Below are positions 28,276-37,863 of a stretch of DNA of 64,000 bases, in pieces (the first letter of the stretch is position 1; every line of letters begins with the position of its first letter). This stretch comes from Candidatus Peregrinibacteria bacterium. Its GTDB lineage: Bacteria; Patescibacteriota; Gracilibacteria; CAIRYL01; GCA-016699755. The DNA is taken from contig CP065009.1 in NCBI GenBank assembly GCA_016699755.1, forward strand, positions 310,001-374,000. Reading direction: 5' to 3'. The position numbers and the translations under genes were made by a program. The notes beneath the pieces were generated by a model. That model did not search any database. It was not told where the DNA came from and saw only the letters and a program-made list of their open reading frames with translations.

Positions 28276-29939
28276 TAACCCCTTCTTCTCCCGAAAACGG
28301 TGAAATGCGCTCTGTATTTGCTTCTAAGAATCCTGCCGACTCCAGAGGAATTCGCTCTAAGGCAAAACTATCGAGAAGAACGTATCCCGACTGACTTCGA
28401 AGAATTTTTTCAAATTCTTTTTGAGAAGTGATGTGTGGACGATTCATATATTGGGCACGTTCAACATCTTCCCAGTTTTTTGCTTTGCGATTCCAATCGA
28501 AGAGCAAAACAATATCTGTCTCAAGTCCATAGAAATAGGAAATTTCTGGATAAGGAGTAATAAAAATCTCGTTCGGTTTTTTTCTTTCCGTGAGAAAATG
28601 AAACGCAGTTCGAAAATCAGGTTGTGGAGTATAAAAACGGTATCCGGCACGTGGCATGTCTGCCTCAAGCGCGTAGGGAGCATTTGGAGCAAGAATCCAT
28701 TCTGAAGCAAGGAATCCGAATTGTGCAACGACACACATCATCGTTATAATAATGCCCTGCGATTTTTCTACAACAGGTATCCATAAAAATCCGAGGAGAA
28801 GAAGGATGGGAAAAAGCGGAAAAAGGTAACGATAATTCACAGCAGAAATAAAGAGTCCAATCACCAAAAAAGGGATGAGAAAAGCCACAACAAGAAAGAG
28901 GAGAAAATATCGATTGCGACGTTCGCCACTCCACAATAGAAAAATGCTGGAGATAGTGGCACTTATAAGTACGACACTGTGCTGTTCCCAAAGAAATCGA
29001 AGATGATAAAAAAGCGAAAGCGAAAGACCATCTCTCACGAGAAACATAATGAGATCAAATTTCCAGAAGAGAAAAAGAAGAATAAGAAAGAAAAAGAGAG
29101 TGAGCTGAACCCATCGTCTGTACACAGCAAAAAAAGGTGGAAGAAAAAAAGAATTTCCTCTTCGAATTCCCAAAACGAGAAAAAACAAGGGAAAGAGAAT
29201 GCTTCCGAATGGATGTGTAAACGAGGCGCAAAGTGAAAAGAAAAAGAAGGGAAAGAGCATTCTCGTATCCGAAAAGGATCTCCAGAGAAAAAAGAGAGGA
29301 GACCAAAAAAAGGGTCTGAAGCATTTGGTACATTCTTCCCTGTATCGACCACACGATTTCCCACGAAGAAAACGCAATGGCAACTGCAAAAACAAAAGGA
29401 AGTATGCTTTTTGGAAAAAGCTTTCGCATTCCAAAGAACGACAAGAGAATAAGGAGAACTCCAAACAAAAAAGAGGGGAGTCGCAATGCCCATTCCGATA
29501 TACCAAAAAGACTCATGCTTCCTGCCTGCAACGCATGAAAGAGCATGCTGTTTTTTCCATATTTAAAGCCGGTTTCTAGCGTTATACCAAGAGTTTTTCG
29601 AAAGGTGTCTGCGGCAAGGAATGAATATCCCTCATCCATCCAAAGCGAAGCCACAGAAATGGCGTTCCAACGCAAAAAAATGCCCCAAAAAATGAGCAAC
29701 AAAAAAATACCAACCCCACAAAGAGAGAAAAAGAAGTTTCGATGGAAAGAACGGAGTATACGTTTCAATTTTATGGCAGATTGTTTTTTTCTTGAAAATT
29801 CTCTCAAAAAATTTGCTTTTTTCAAAAGACATTTTCTAATATTCAAAGGAAGGTATTTTTTCGGTAATATTTCATGATATACAAAAGAGTATTGTTTTTG
29901 GTGTTTCTTGTGTTTGGGATGTTTTTTGTCCAAGGACAT
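28226..29939 (-). pseudogene. PMT/ArnT-like (GT39-type) membrane glycosyltransferase, frameshifted
   Basis: The coding frame runs leftward from about 29939 to near 29260 and then continues one frame over to 28226. The first part has LWMDEGYSFLAADTF (the acidic loop of PMT/ArnT) and repeated hydrophobic helices. The second has CASFTHPFGSILFP, many helices, FISAVNYRYLFPLFPILLLLGF and a soluble C-terminal part. Together they give a roughly 570-residue membrane protein of the family that moves sugars from a lipid carrier. The frameshift lies in a T-rich stretch (about 29240-29290 on the plus strand); sequencing error or real decay cannot be separated. The 5' end overlaps the divergent gene at 29874, so a later TTG start near 29836 is possible. 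Confidence 0.6.
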
Positions 29940-30761
29940 GCCTCTGCCTCTTTTCTTTTTGAGAGCACTGCTGGGTACGGTGGTAGTGCATGTGACGATC
30001 CAATTTTCTCTAATGTGAGCCCTGCTCCCAATACAGAGATCTCTTCTTTGGCACAGGTTTCCTTTTTTGTTCCACTCAAAACACCAAACGAGACTATTCG
30101 TGTAGAGGTTAATGAAACCTTTGTTTCAAACCTTTCTTTTCAGGAGATTTCTGGAAAAAAGCTTGTCACTGCCATTCTTCCCTCTCGGATTGTTGCGACT
30201 GGAACTATTCGCATTTCTCTCTTCGCCTCTCTTTCTGAAGAGTGTCCAAAATCTTTTGTATATGATATTTCTATTGTTGTTCCACCTCCACCTTTACAGC
30301 CGACGTGCACGCTCAATGCTTTTCCAAAAGAAGTTTTTGCAGGAGAAAAGGCAACACTAGAATGGCATGCCGAAAATGCAGATTGGGCAGTGCTCGAAGG
30401 GGAATCTGTTTCTCCAGCAGGAGGGGAGCGATACATTTTTCCGCAACAAACAACTCTATATAAAATGAGTGTGGGAAAAGCGAAAGAAACTTCAACATGT
30501 GAAGTACGTGTGACTGTACATCCTCTTCCTTTGCCCTCCTGCACACTTACTGCCTCACCAAATAAGGTTCGATTTGGAAAAAGTACAACACTTTCGTGGG
30601 AAACGCATTATGCCGATTCTGCTTGGTTTTTGCGGAAGCCTGTTTCTGTGCCAACGGGATCGAAGGTGGTTTTTCCCTTTTGGACGAACTTCTACGTTCT
30701 CGCCGTCTTTAATTCGAGAGGAATGGGAATGTGTACAGAATTCGTTCGAGTAGGTTGGTAA
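29874..30761 (+). CDS. Secreted protein with Ig-like repeats
   Basis: A 295-residue protein with a signal peptide (about 1-26, ending near ASA). Residues 35-140 form one beta-rich domain; two more units follow (about 145-215 and 220-295), each starting with a Cys, (CTLNAFPKE, CTLTASPNK), then GEKATLEW / GKSTTLSW and ending near CEV / CTE. These are Ig-like repeats of the type seen in secreted CPR proteins. Cysteine pairs probably form disulfides. It may bind a surface ligand; the target is unknown. Confidence 0.55.
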   Translation: MIYKRVLFLVFLVFGMFFVQGHASASFLFESTAGYGGSACDDPIFSNVSPAPNTEISSLAQVSFFVPLKTPNETIRVEVNETFVSNLSFQEISGKKLVTAILPSRIVATGTIRISLFASLSEECPKSFVYDISIVVPPPPLQPTCTLNAFPKEVFAGEKATLEWHAENADWAVLEGESVSPAGGERYIFPQQTTLYKMSVGKAKETSTCEVRVTVHPLPLPSCTLTASPNKVRFGKSTTLSWETHYADSAWFLRKPVSVPTGSKVVFPFWTNFYVLAVFNSRGMGMCTEFVRVGW

Positions 30762-30853
30762 GAAAAAATATAGAGAAAAGAGCTTTTTTATTTTAAAAAA
30801 TATTTCTGTCAATACAAAAAAAATTGATTTTTCTGTATTTCTTGCCTGTTTTG

Positions 30854-30882
30854 CTGACAAGGTGATAGCTTTCTCTTATATA
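30854..30882 (+). promoter_or_regulatory. Promoter of the murB pair
   Basis: CTGACA at 30854-30859, a 17-base spacer and TATATA at 30877-30882, ending 11 bases before the ATG at 30894. The -35 differs from consensus at one base. The leader would be very short. Confidence 0.5.
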
Positions 30883-30893
30883 GGAAAATAAGA

Positions 30894-31850
30894 ATGAATA
30901 TGAGAGAGGCTGTTCCATTACGGCAGTTTTCGGTATTTCAAGTGGGGGGACCTGCTGATTATTTTGTTCAAATAAAAGAACGCAACGATCTTCTCAATGC
31001 TATAGAATTTTCCGAGAAGAAAAAACTCCCCATTTTTGTTATGGGAGATGCAACCAATATTCTCTTTTCTGAAAAAGGATTTCGAGGACTCGTTATAAAA
31101 ATGGAAAATGATAAGGTTCATGAAGAAAAAAGAGAAGCATTTTTTGTGGAATCGGGAAAGAGAAACAGCATTCTTTGCCAAGAACTTCAGGAGAAAGGGC
31201 GTGATTTTTCAAGTTTTTTTACCGTCCCCGGAACCATTGGCGGTGCTATTGCTGGAAATGCGGGGCTTTGGGGAGCGAGTATCGAGCAATATCTTGAGGA
31301 GGTTGAAGTTTGTGATGTGCGAGAGAAAAAATTCCGAAAAATTCCGGCAGATTTCTTTCGTTTTGAGCATCGGAGAACCGTTTTTCACGATGAACCAGAT
31401 TTACGAGGAAGGGTCGTTATTTGGTCCGCTGTATTACGCTTTCCAAAGGGGTCTCCCAAAGATATTTTCGAGCGAGCAGAGTCTATTCTTAATATGCGTC
31501 GAGAAGAAGACGCATGGGGAGAGAGAGGAGGAAGTATTTTTCGAAGCCTTCCCGATGGGGATATTCGCGTGTATCTTGATCTTTTTCGAGGAAAACAGTG
31601 GGAAAACATCTCTGTTTCTGAGAAAAATCCAAATTTTTTTCGAAATGAAGGAGGTGCTCTCCAGAAAGATTTTCTTTTGGTAGCTCGAGAGATTGCTGTG
31701 GAAGTTGATCGTGTCTATGGAATCCGTTTGCAAACAGAAGTACGAATTATTGATGAGTTTGGTCTTGAGATTCCTCTTTTTAAGGATGATATCCACAAGG
31801 GTCTTCAATGTACATACACGATTTCTTCATTGGAAGTCCCCTTACTATGA
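30894..31850 (+). CDS. murB: MurB-like UDP-N-acetylenolpyruvoylglucosamine reductase, divergent copy
   Basis: The 318-residue protein has the MurB fold: FQVGGPADYF, FAD-binding GDATNILFSEKGFRG and PGTIGGAIAGNAG, and the last active-site glutamate in TEVRIIDEFG. The catalytic serine region GGSIFRS is kept, but the substrate part is unlike normal MurB: the usual AG.LIEQ.GLKG segment is replaced by DIRVYLDLFRGKQ, and HANF is NPNFF. It lies directly before a canonical second copy, whose start overlaps its stop (ATGA). Either a specialised reductase or a weakened duplicate; both are possible. Confidence 0.8.
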   Translation: MNMREAVPLRQFSVFQVGGPADYFVQIKERNDLLNAIEFSEKKKLPIFVMGDATNILFSEKGFRGLVIKMENDKVHEEKREAFFVESGKRNSILCQELQEKGRDFSSFFTVPGTIGGAIAGNAGLWGASIEQYLEEVEVCDVREKKFRKIPADFFRFEHRRTVFHDEPDLRGRVVIWSAVLRFPKGSPKDIFERAESILNMRREEDAWGERGGSIFRSLPDGDIRVYLDLFRGKQWENISVSEKNPNFFRNEGGALQKDFLLVAREIAVEVDRVYGIRLQTEVRIIDEFGLEIPLFKDDIHKGLQCTYTISSLEVPLL

Positions 31851-32755
31851 AGATGCGCCACGATGTTCCGCTCTCTCAGTTTTCTACCTTTCGTATTGGT
31901 GGTCCGGCGGACTTTTTGATATTTGCAGAGACGAAAGATCATGTAGAGGAAGCCCTTCAATTTGCTGAAGAGAAGCATCTTCCTGTGTTTTTTTTGGGTG
32001 GAGGAAGCAACGTGCTTTTTTCTGATTTTGGTTTTCGTGGACTCGTTATTTGTCTTAAAAATCGAAATGTAATCGAAGAATCGCCTGGGATTTTTTGTGT
32101 TGAAGCAGGAGTACCAAATGTTCTTTTTTACGCTTATGCAAAAGAGCGACACCGCGATTTTTCCCCATTTTTTACCATTCCCGGAACCATTGGTGGTGCC
32201 ATTGCTGGAAATGCAGGAGTGCCTCAAGGGGAAATAAAAGACGTTCTTCTTTCTGCGGAGGTATTTCACATTTCCCAAAAGAAATGGGAAGAAGTGTCCA
32301 CTTCCTTCTTTCGTTTTTCGTATCGTCATTCCTGTTTTCATGAAGATCCTGCTCTTTGTAAAGAAATCCTTATTTGGTCAGCTCGGGTTTCGCTTCCGGA
32401 AAAATTGCCAAATGAAATAGAACAGACAGCACATGCTTTTCTTCAGAAGCGAAAAGAAACTCAACCATGGGGAATGACTGGTGGTAGTTTTTTTCGAAAT
32501 CCTTCAGAAGGAGCTGCCGGTTTTTTCTTGGAACAATCGGGAATGAAGGGGCAGCAAGTTGGAGATGCATTTTTTTCTGAAAAACACGCTAATTTTCTTA
32601 TGAATGCGGGAAGAGCAACACAACGAGATATTATTGATCTCGCCAAAATGGGAATATCTGCGGTTTGGAAAAGCTTTTCTATATTGCTCTCTCCTGAGGT
32701 TCGTATTCTCGATGAATTTGGAAACGAAGTTCCTCTTTCGCTAGAACATTTATAG
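31847..32755 (+). CDS. murB: UDP-N-acetylenolpyruvoylglucosamine reductase MurB
   Basis: Reduces UDP-GlcNAc-enolpyruvate to UDP-MurNAc with NADPH, an early step of peptidoglycan synthesis. The protein has about 302 residues and every MurB element: FRIGGPADF, GGGSNVLFSDFGFRG, PGTIGGAIAGNAG, the catalytic serine in MTGGSFFRNP, LEQSGMKG, KHANFLMNAG and the final glutamate in SPEVRILDEFG. I start at ATG 31847, which overlaps the previous stop and begins just before MRHDVPLSQFSTF. The frame upstream to 31808 is also open. The two copies are roughly half identical. Confidence 0.93.
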   Translation: MKMRHDVPLSQFSTFRIGGPADFLIFAETKDHVEEALQFAEEKHLPVFFLGGGSNVLFSDFGFRGLVICLKNRNVIEESPGIFCVEAGVPNVLFYAYAKERHRDFSPFFTIPGTIGGAIAGNAGVPQGEIKDVLLSAEVFHISQKKWEEVSTSFFRFSYRHSCFHEDPALCKEILIWSARVSLPEKLPNEIEQTAHAFLQKRKETQPWGMTGGSFFRNPSEGAAGFFLEQSGMKGQQVGDAFFSEKHANFLMNAGRATQRDIIDLAKMGISAVWKSFSILLSPEVRILDEFGNEVPLSLEHL

Positions 32756-34147
32756 AAAGTAGGATCGGAATTTTGTTTGATTCAAATAAAGAGCCCATTT
32801 TTTGGTTGCCTGTTTTTTTCGAGAGAAGGAAAAAGAAACGCTATCTCCATTGCGAACCGAACTCGCGAGTTCTTCCAGCCGACCATTGAGCCGTACTTCC
32901 TTTATAAAAGCGGATCTTTTTTTGTAGAGAAGACATGCCACATCAAGAAGTGTGGCAGGAGCATCAATCGTATGCGGAGTATTTTCTTTGTCGAAAATAA
33001 TAATATGCCTTTCTCGAATAGCAGATTTGAGTAATTGTTCAAAGTGTTCTGGTGATTTTACCTCTGCTCGAAGATGGAGAAGTCCTCGTTCAAGGTTTCC
33101 CAGCATCTTCCCTTTTGTGAGCGCGTATTTTGCATTTTTATAGCGAGCATGAGAAGCGAGACCAAATTCATCTTGAGAATGCATACGATGTGTTCGAATT
33201 TGCACTTCAATGCGTTGTGGGTTTTCTCCTGGAAATGGAGAAACGAGAGTGTGAAGCGATTGGTATCCATTTTCCTTTGGAGCGGCAATGTAGTCTCGAA
33301 ACCCCTCAAATGAAGGCGGAAAAAGTCGGTGCACAATACCGAGAATGTGGTAACAGTCCTTTTCATTTTCTGTGATGATACGAATAGCAATTCGATCTGG
33401 AATTTCACGAAAGGATTGGTGGTGAAGGAGGAGTTTTTTATAGGTGGAATAGATTCCTTTCATTCTCTTGTGAATCTGGGCGGGAATGTTTTCTCTTTGC
33501 ATCTTTTCTCGGAGAATTGTTTCTGTTTTTTCGAGAAGCGCATTGTCAAAACGAGAAGAAGCACTGAATGATTTCAGAACTTTTTGGAAATAACGAGGAT
33601 GAAGCACAGAAAAAGAGATATCTTCCAATTCTCGCCGCCAAGCAGAAATACCAAGACTTCCTGCAATGACTCCATAAAGAAAGAGTGTTTCTCGAGAGAT
33701 TGTTTTTTGAAGTCTCAAAAGAAAACGTGTTATGTGGCGAATATCGTTAACGCGGTGAGCGAGGCGGAGAAGGGCAATGTCGGCATTTTCAAGAAATGAT
33801 TGAATGGCAAATTCAAGATCGTCCGTATTTTCATCAACATGAAGTCGGCGGAGTTGATGCATGCTTCTGATGATATTCCGCTCTGATTCAGAAAAAAAAG
33901 ATTTTCGTAAAATCTCTTCTCCACGAGGATGAAGATGGATATCGTGGCATAAGGCACATGCGATGAGTGAAGGGTTTTTTGTTCGTTCAAAGGTGACACA
34001 CGCAACTTCCTCTCCGTGTTTTGCGTAGCTTTCTCCAGTTCGTCGCATAATTGTTGAAAGGTGTGTATTTGCTAATTCATGGGCGGCACGTATGACATAT
34101 TTCTGTCCTGAAGAATCAAAGAATGACAAGATCTCTGCGAAGGTCAC
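32750..34147 (-). CDS. RelA/SpoT-family (p)ppGpp synthetase, hydrolase probably inactive
   Basis: A 465-residue protein: HD domain (about 1-160), synthetase domain (about 215-335) and TGS domain (about 370-450); the usual C-terminal ACT domain is missing. Synthetase motifs are intact: RMKGIYSTYKK, DRIAIRI, GYQSLHT and EVQIRTHRMH. The HD domain keeps HGEE and HDI, but the ED pair after HD is absent and the later Asp of LADRLHN reads LAHRVND. Synthetase activity is likely, hydrolysis unlikely. It overlaps the end of murB by 6 bases and abuts the HtrA-like gene, with which it is probably cotranscribed. Confidence 0.85.
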   Translation of the reverse strand: MTFAEILSFFDSSGQKYVIRAAHELANTHLSTIMRRTGESYAKHGEEVACVTFERTKNPSLIACALCHDIHLHPRGEEILRKSFFSESERNIIRSMHQLRRLHVDENTDDLEFAIQSFLENADIALLRLAHRVNDIRHITRFLLRLQKTISRETLFLYGVIAGSLGISAWRRELEDISFSVLHPRYFQKVLKSFSASSRFDNALLEKTETILREKMQRENIPAQIHKRMKGIYSTYKKLLLHHQSFREIPDRIAIRIITENEKDCYHILGIVHRLFPPSFEGFRDYIAAPKENGYQSLHTLVSPFPGENPQRIEVQIRTHRMHSQDEFGLASHARYKNAKYALTKGKMLGNLERGLLHLRAEVKSPEHFEQLLKSAIRERHIIIFDKENTPHTIDAPATLLDVACLLYKKRSAFIKEVRLNGRLEELASSVRNGDSVSFSFSRKKQATKKWALYLNQTKFRSYFL

Positions 34148-35409
34148 TATTTCATTTCGTCAAGAGAAAGTGTTATCTCTTCCTCCTCTTCATTTCGTAA
34201 AAAACGAATATGAATGGTTTCTCCTGGAAGTTTTTTCTGAAGAAGAGATTGAAGATCATTTCTATCGGAAATGCTTTCACCATCAATTTCCGTGAGAATG
34301 TCTCCTGCTTGCAATCCTGCTTTTTCTGCTGGTGAATTTGGCACAATGGGGGAGTCTTCTCCCGATTGTGGCGGTACAATATATGCTCCAGAATTCACGG
34401 AGAGGTGAAGTTGGTTGGCAATATCTTCTGTGAGCGGAATATAGCGAATGCCGAGAAATGGTCGCACAATTTTCCCAGATTTTTTTACAGAGGCAACAAG
34501 AGATTGCAAATCGCTTGCAGGAATAGCAAATCCAATTCCATTCGCACCGGAGGCGATAGCAGTGTTCATTCCAATAACTTTTCCGTCGAGGGTGACAAGC
34601 GGACCGCCAGAATTCCCAGGATTAATGGCAGCATCCGTTTGAATAAGATTTCGTATCTCTTCTTGAGAGCCATGTCCACTTGCTGTAATTGTTCTTCCGA
34701 GTCCTGAAATGATTCCTGTGGTCACGGTATTTTGAAACTCTGCGAGTGCATTTCCAATGGCAATAACTCGTTGTCCCACTCGAAGTGCGTCTGAGTCCCC
34801 CAGTTCTAAGGGAAAGAGGCGTTTTGTAACTTCTGGATCATCTTTGTTGACACGAAGAACAGCAACATCCAAAAAAACATCCCGATCGACTACTTCTGCT
34901 TCAGTTTCATATCCATCAGGAAAAACAACGGAGTATTCTGAATCCATCTCAGAAACAACATGTCGATTCGTAAGAATAAGACCATCTTCTGAAATTATAA
35001 AGCCACTTCCGCCTCCAATTTCTACTTCTTTCGTCTGAGGAGTTGTTGATTTTGGGAGGAGAAAAGCATCCTGAAATGGGTCGTAGTAAAGCACTCCGCG
35101 TCTTCCAGAAACAGAAACATTACGCCGCTCAATAACGCTTACTACTGAAGGGCGTGTTTTTTCTACAGTGTTGATAAGATCAGATTCCTCAATATGCGTT
35201 TCGGTAACAATATGTTCAGACTCTTGTTTTTGAGAATTATTCAAGTCTGTTTCCTTACCATTTTCTGGAGAAAATTTAGAGCGCAATTCTGCTATCTGCG
35301 CACGGAGAACGTCAATTTCCGCAGAGCGAAGATGAATAAAAAATGCCCCTGTGCCAAGGGAGAGGAGGAGGGCGAATCCAAGAAAAAGAGAAAGAATACG
35401 TTGAAACAT
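34147..35409 (-). CDS. HtrA/DegP-like serine protease with one PDZ domain
   Basis: A membrane-anchored protease of about 420 residues that degrades damaged envelope proteins. One helix (about 4-22) is followed by a short linker, a trypsin-like domain with the triad H (LTNRHVVS), D (FLDVAVLRV) and S (NPGNSGGPLV), and a single PDZ domain (about 325-415, with EKAGLQAGDILTEIDG). I prefer the start at 35409, where MFQRILSL begins the helix; the upstream start at 35442 adds 11 residues. Single-PDZ HtrA proteins are usual in Gram-positives and CPR. Confidence 0.92.
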   Translation of the reverse strand: MFQRILSLFLGFALLLSLGTGAFFIHLRSAEIDVLRAQIAELRSKFSPENGKETDLNNSQKQESEHIVTETHIEESDLINTVEKTRPSVVSVIERRNVSVSGRRGVLYYDPFQDAFLLPKSTTPQTKEVEIGGGSGFIISEDGLILTNRHVVSEMDSEYSVVFPDGYETEAEVVDRDVFLDVAVLRVNKDDPEVTKRLFPLELGDSDALRVGQRVIAIGNALAEFQNTVTTGIISGLGRTITASGHGSQEEIRNLIQTDAAINPGNSGGPLVTLDGKVIGMNTAIASGANGIGFAIPASDLQSLVASVKKSGKIVRPFLGIRYIPLTEDIANQLHLSVNSGAYIVPPQSGEDSPIVPNSPAEKAGLQAGDILTEIDGESISDRNDLQSLLQKKLPGETIHIRFLRNEEEEEITLSLDEMK

Positions 35410-35475
35410 TTTCTTACACAAAAAGCACTTCCACTGAATCACACCTTTTTCTCTTTCGCAATATTTTTTTTTGTG

Positions 35476-35504
35476 TTTGTAATTTAATTATTATATGTTA
35501 TAAT
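35476..35504 (+). promoter_or_regulatory. Promoter of the LVIVD-repeat protein gene
   Basis: TTTGTA at 35476-35481, a 17-base spacer and a perfect TATAAT at 35499-35504, with an upstream TG (extended -10). The start codon is 98 bases further, leaving a medium leader. Confidence 0.6.
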
Positions 35505-35601
35505 AGCAACAAGAACACAAGAACAGAAAAGGATTTCAAAAACATAAAATGATAAACAGAAAACCTCTCTGCTCACAGATTCTCTTTCTTTTTCGGCTTT
35601 T

Positions 35602-37773
35602 ATGAAACTCTCCCGAGTAAAAGCACTTGCGATACATCCTGTTTCGCTTTTTCTTTTTCTGCTGAGCCTTGGTGCTCTTCTTTTTCTTTTACAGGTTTCC
35701 TTACGAGGATTTTCTGCTTCTCTTACACACCTTCAATCGTTTTCTAACGGTGACAATGGTGCGCAGCTTCTTGGCGCAGAATCAGTATTTGTAGATGGAG
35801 ATTACGCTTATGTTGTTTCTCGTTTTTCTGATTCACTTGAAATTATTGATGTCTCTGATCTCTTAACGCCTACTCGAGTAGGACACCTCATTGACGGAGA
35901 AGGAGGCGCAGAGCTAAATGGTCCTTCTTCTGTTGTTGTTCAGGATGGATATGCTTATATTACCGCCAATTACGGAGATGCTCTTGAGGTAGTAGATGTT
36001 TCTGATCCAACAACGCCAGTGCATGTTGGCTCACTTACACACGGAGAGGGTGGCGCAATACTTGATGGTGCGCTTTCCGTGAAAGTCTCTGGAAATTATG
36101 CCTATGTCGCTTCTTATGTTGGGGATGCATTGGAAATTATTGATATTTCTGATCCGAGTAATCCAAGACATGCTGGTGTTTTGAGAGATACTCTAGGTGG
36201 AGCACAACTCGATGGTGCTTCTGATGTTGCTGTCTCTGGAAATTATGCCTATGTTGCCTCACAATTCTCCGCGGCATTCCAAATTATTAATATTTCTGAT
36301 CCGAGCAATCCAGTAGCAGTTGGTATTCTTCAGGATTCTCGAAAACTGCGACAAATCCGATCTGTTACTCTTGAGGGGAATTATGCGTATGTAACAGCAC
36401 GAAGTGCGCTTGCTTTTCATATTATTGATATTTCTGATCCAACGAATCCCGATTATGTCGGCAATGTTCGAAATGGTGCTGGTGGAGCAAAACTTAATGA
36501 TCCGCGATCAGTAGTGATTTATGGAGGAAAGGCGTATATTGCTTCTTTTCGATCTGATGCTGTTGAGGTTGTTGACCTCACCAATAAAGGTGTTCCAGCA
36601 CATTCTGGATATTTGAACAAGAGCAAAGAAGAGGATGATTTGAAATTCCCTACTTCACTCTTTATGAAAAATGGAGTTCTTTTTGTGACATCTTTTCTTT
36701 CCCCCGGATCTCTTGAAATTATCGGAGTCGATCCACAGCCGGATGTTTCGGTAACTCCTGTGCCATACGATTTTCTTGATCTTCCCATAGGAGAGACGAA
36801 TATTCAGACCTTTACCGTCAAAAATTCTGGCTACGATACACTTGCCATTGGAAACGTGACGCTAGAAGGAGAAGGAACCAATTTTGAAATTATAAATGAC
36901 GGATGTTCACTCGGAACCCTTGAGCCTCGAGAAGAGTGTTATCTTGATGTCTCATTCTCTCCAGAATTTGGAGGAGAACAATTTGCCACTCTTTCTGTTG
37001 AAACGAATGTCCCCTCAAAAACAGAGTTCTCTTTGAGCATTCTCGGGACAGGAGGAATAACAGTGGGAGATGACGATGATGACGACAATGATGTTGGTTC
37101 TTCTGAATTTGTTGCCATTTGTCATATTCCTCCCGGAAATACTGAAAACAAACAGCGTATTACCGTTCCAGAATCTGCTCTTTCTGCTCATCTCGCGCAT
37201 GGAGACAACATTGGTCCATGTGAAGAAAGATCCACAGAAGAGTTTCCTGCAGAAATTAACGGAAACGGTAGTTTCACTACAAACGCAGATTCAAATATGA
37301 CTATTCGTGTACTTGGTACGGAAATTACTTATGGAGCTGGCGGTCCAGATGTTCCGGTGGAACTGGAAGCACGTGTCGGGAATGACACCTATACTATTTT
37401 CTCTGGAACTTCTGTCGATGTTGCGGGAGCCGAACCACTTGTTCTAGAAAATGTTCCCGTTGGAACTACAGCACACTTTAAGGGGACATCATATCATCCC
37501 TATCAAACAACTCGAAAACTCTACAGTCAAACTACCCAAAGCGGATCTGCACTCATTATTGTGCTTCGTAATGGAGATTCGCTTCCAAATGCAACGCCAT
37601 ACGGACAGCAACCTGCCATCTCAGATATTCTTTCGGACTACATCAACGAAGAGGGAATCGTCACTATTGGTAACAACGAGGTCATCTATCTCTTTGAGCT
37701 TGGCACAAATAGCCCATCGTCTAGCTCTGCCGATTTTCAGGATGCCGCTCTTCTTGTTACCTTTCCTGAATAA
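35602..37773 (+). CDS. Secreted LVIVD-repeat beta-propeller protein with Ig-like domain
   Basis: A 723-residue protein with an N-terminal signal/anchor helix (about 17-35). Six LVIVD-type repeats of about 55 residues fill residues 45-370: LEIIDVSD, LEVVDVSD, LEIIDISD, FQIINISD, FHIIDISD and VEVVDLTN, each preceded by a YAYV or similar strand. They probably make a propeller. An Ig-like (ASPM/choice-of-anchor D) domain follows at about 385-480, then an acidic GDDDDDDND linker and CHIPPGN ... HLAHGD, a motif found in many secreted proteins. A beta-rich C-terminus ends the protein. A surface adhesin is likely. Confidence 0.7.
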   Translation: MKLSRVKALAIHPVSLFLFLLSLGALLFLLQVSLRGFSASLTHLQSFSNGDNGAQLLGAESVFVDGDYAYVVSRFSDSLEIIDVSDLLTPTRVGHLIDGEGGAELNGPSSVVVQDGYAYITANYGDALEVVDVSDPTTPVHVGSLTHGEGGAILDGALSVKVSGNYAYVASYVGDALEIIDISDPSNPRHAGVLRDTLGGAQLDGASDVAVSGNYAYVASQFSAAFQIINISDPSNPVAVGILQDSRKLRQIRSVTLEGNYAYVTARSALAFHIIDISDPTNPDYVGNVRNGAGGAKLNDPRSVVIYGGKAYIASFRSDAVEVVDLTNKGVPAHSGYLNKSKEEDDLKFPTSLFMKNGVLFVTSFLSPGSLEIIGVDPQPDVSVTPVPYDFLDLPIGETNIQTFTVKNSGYDTLAIGNVTLEGEGTNFEIINDGCSLGTLEPREECYLDVSFSPEFGGEQFATLSVETNVPSKTEFSLSILGTGGITVGDDDDDDNDVGSSEFVAICHIPPGNTENKQRITVPESALSAHLAHGDNIGPCEERSTEEFPAEINGNGSFTTNADSNMTIRVLGTEITYGAGGPDVPVELEARVGNDTYTIFSGTSVDVAGAEPLVLENVPVGTTAHFKGTSYHPYQTTRKLYSQTTQSGSALIIVLRNGDSLPNATPYGQQPAISDILSDYINEEGIVTIGNNEVIYLFELGTNSPSSSSADFQDAALLVTFPE

Positions 37774-37792
37774 AAAAACATCTCTGTTTCTC

Positions 37793-37829
37793 AAAAAGCG
37801 ACCGAATTCCCTTTTGGTCGCTTTTTTTG
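37793..37829 (+). terminator. Rho-independent terminator
   Basis: Stem AAGCGACC / GGTCGCTT with a 12-base loop, followed by a run of seven T, directly after the LVIVD-repeat gene and before prfA. The upstream As could pair with the Ts and make it work on both strands. Confidence 0.75.
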
Positions 37830-37863
37830 TATGATGCCACTTGTCTCTTTATCCCTCTAAATC

